Part shown: positions 55,101 to 58,100 of the stretch, one piece after another
Layout: each line of letters begins with the position of its first letter
Position numbering within the stretch: the stretch's first letter is position 1
The notes under the pieces: generated by a model
The model's input: the letters and a program-made list of their open reading frames with translations, nothing else
The model's database searches: none
Told to the model about the DNA's origin: nothing
Assembly: GCA_032622095.1 (NCBI GenBank)
Contig: CP136065.1
Span: forward strand, 247,379,474 to 247,443,473
Direction: 5' to 3'
DNA length: 64,000 nucleotides
Origin: Siphonodentalium dalli
Taxonomy: Eukaryota; Mollusca; Scaphopoda; Gadilida; Siphonodentaliidae
Translations under genes and position numbers: made by a program

Positions 55101-58100
55101 TTCACCGACAGATGGGAAGCATATCAGTCTAAACATGGGTTAGAATTTTTACACAGAATCCAGCATTATATTGGAACAACTCAATGCATTTCCCCCCCCC
55201 CCCCCCCCCCCCCCCCGGAATTTTACTCTTTAACACAGGCTACACCTGACAACCCTGATTATTTCAATAATGTAAGTCATGTGACCAATTACTGCGAATG
55301 TATCCTATTTGTTCTTATATCTCTCACTCTTCTCATTGGCGGTTGGCTGACACTGTCATAATACTTGTTGAAAGTAATGGGATTCCATGATATTTGTGTC
55401 AGACTATTGAATACATTGTCGTTAACCCTTTCATGATGGGAGCTGCACTGGCGCAACATTAAAGAGCCTGTGCCAATGCATTCTCTTATGACCATGGTCG
55501 ACTCGCATATATAAGAAAATGCATTGGCACAGTGTTTTCGCAAAAGTTCAGGAAGCTCCAGTCATCAAAGGGTTAAAAAGTGTATTTGAAGCTCCGGTAT
55601 ATGATTGATTGATTTGTTTGATTGCAGTGTATTTGAGTCTCAGGTATATAATTGGTTGTTTTAGTTTGATTGCAGTGTATTTGAGTCTCAGGTATATAAT
55701 TGGTTGTTTTAGTTTGATTGCAGTGTATTTGAGTCTCAGGTATATGATTGGTTGTTTTTGTTTGATTGCAGTGTATTTGAGTCTCAGGTATATAATTGGT
55801 TGTTTTTGTTTGATTGCAGTGTATTTGAAGCTCGGGTATATGATTGGTTGTTTTTGTTTGATTGCAGTGTATTTGAGTCTCAGGTATATAATTGGTTGTT
55901 TTAGTTTGATTGCAGTGTATTTGAAGCTCGGGTATATGATTGGTTGTTTTTGTTTGATTGCAGTGTATTTGAGTCTCAGGTATATAATTGGTTGTTTTTG
56001 TTTGATTGCAGTGTATTTGAAGCTCCGGTATATGAATGTTGTTTTTGTTTGATTCCAGTGTATTTGAGTCTCGGGTATATAATTGGTTGTTTTTGTTTGA
56101 TTGCAGTGTATTTGAAGCTCGGGTATATGAATGTTGTTTTTGTTTGATTCCAGTGTATTTGAGTCTCGGGTATATAATTGGTTGTTTTTGTTATCTTGCA
56201 GTGTATTTTAGGCTCAGGTATATGATTGGTTGTTTTTTAATGATTGCAGTGTATTTGAGGCTCAGGTATATGATTGGTTGTTTTTGTTTGATTGCAGTGT
56301 ATGTGAGGCTCCTGTTACTGTTAAATGGTGTGCTGTCGTTCCGGGTACACCGACTGAGGCTCTAGCTATAGAAGCAGGTATGTAACTAAATTCAGAAACT
56401 AGAAACAATGAAATTGTAATGTCAATCAGAAGGGACAGTGCTGCGATTATGACCAAATAGGAAACAATGTTAGGTTTTCAGTTAATTTAATTTTCTGGAG
56501 TGATGAGCGAGGCACATTTTTATTTCATTTTGTATCCCATATTTAGCATGAGGGAGGCAGTTTTTTTCTTCTTCTTATTTCTTTCTTTTACTATAATGGA
56601 AGGGTACAAAAATAAACTGTGCAAAATTCCTACCTCCCAGTTAGTCACATTAGGAAGTTCAGGAGAAATTTGATCATGGTATTTGATAATTGTGCATTCA
56701 GAGTCAATTGTGAAGTAAGTGTACAAGCCTGCAAATAGTGTGTCTGTCATTTGCAGAATGAGGTCCTCAGTGGGTTAATTTAGTAGTGCTATCATGCACA
56801 GCGGGCTAGCATTGCCAAATTCACCCTCTGGGGATCTCATTCTGCTTAGGCCTCATCTTCTGGGAAGTATCTTTTGTCTCAAATTAACATTGTTTTAGTT
56901 ACATTTTCCCTTCTGGGAAGTTTCTATATCCATTAAATTGTAGAAGATAAAATCCATAATCGAGGTGACTAAATAATGGGTGGACATCACTAACTTCAAC
57001 TGGGAGAAATTCAATCTGCTCCTAGGTCTCCCATAGCAGTTGAGGCCTAAGCAGAATAAGGTCCCCAGATGGCTGTGTGGGATAGCGTCACTAAAATCAC
57101 CCTTTGGGGACCTCATTCTGCATGCCATTCTGTGGCCATTCCGAACAAGCCTGAGTTTAGTGTGAATGTCATTTGCAGAATGACGTCCCCAAAGAGTGAA
57201 TTTAGTGATGCTATCCCGAATAGCGGGCTAGCATCACTAAATTCCATCCTCTTGCGACCTCATTCTGCTTAGGCCTCATCTTCTCTGGAAAGTCACACTC
57301 TCGGCTCATGTATAAATTATAATGTCACACTCTCGGCTCATGTATAAATTATAATGTCACACTCTCGGCTCATGTATAAATTATAATGTCACACTCTAGG
57401 CTCATGTATAAATTATAATGTCACACTCTCGGCTTATGTATAAATTATAATGTCACACTCTAGGCTCATGTATAAATTATAATGTCACTCTAGGCTCATG
57501 TATAAATTATAATGTCACACTCTAGGCTCATGTATAAATTATGATGTCACACTCTCGGCTCATGTATAAATTATAATGTCACACTCTAGGATCATATATA
57601 AATTATGATGTCACACACTAGGCTCTCTAGGCTCGTGTATAAATTATAATGTCACACTCTAGGCTCATGTATAAATTATAATGTCACACTCTAGGCTCAT
57701 GTATAAATTATGATGTCACACTCTCGGCTCATGTATAAATTATAATGTCACACTCTAGGATCTCTAGGCTCATGTATAAATTATAATGTCACACTCTAGG
57801 CTCATGTATAAATTATAATGTCACACTCTAGGCTCATGTATAAATTATGATGTCACACTCTCGGCTCATGTATAAATTATAATGTCACACTCTAGGCTCA
57901 TGTATAAATTATGATGTCACACTCTAGGCTCTCTAGGCTCATGTATAAATTATAATGTCACACTCTAGGCTCATGTATAAATTATGATGTCACACTCTAG
58001 GCTCGTGTATAAATTATAATGTCACACTCTAGGCTCATGTATAAATTATGATGTCACACTCTAGGCTCATGTATAAATTATGATGTCACACTCTAGGCTC

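Noticed and set aside
55609-56365. 147- and 109-codon + strand repeat peptides
   Set aside because: Wrong frame relative to exon 17; they arise from the 48-bp acceptor array. Only the last unit is open in the correct frame.
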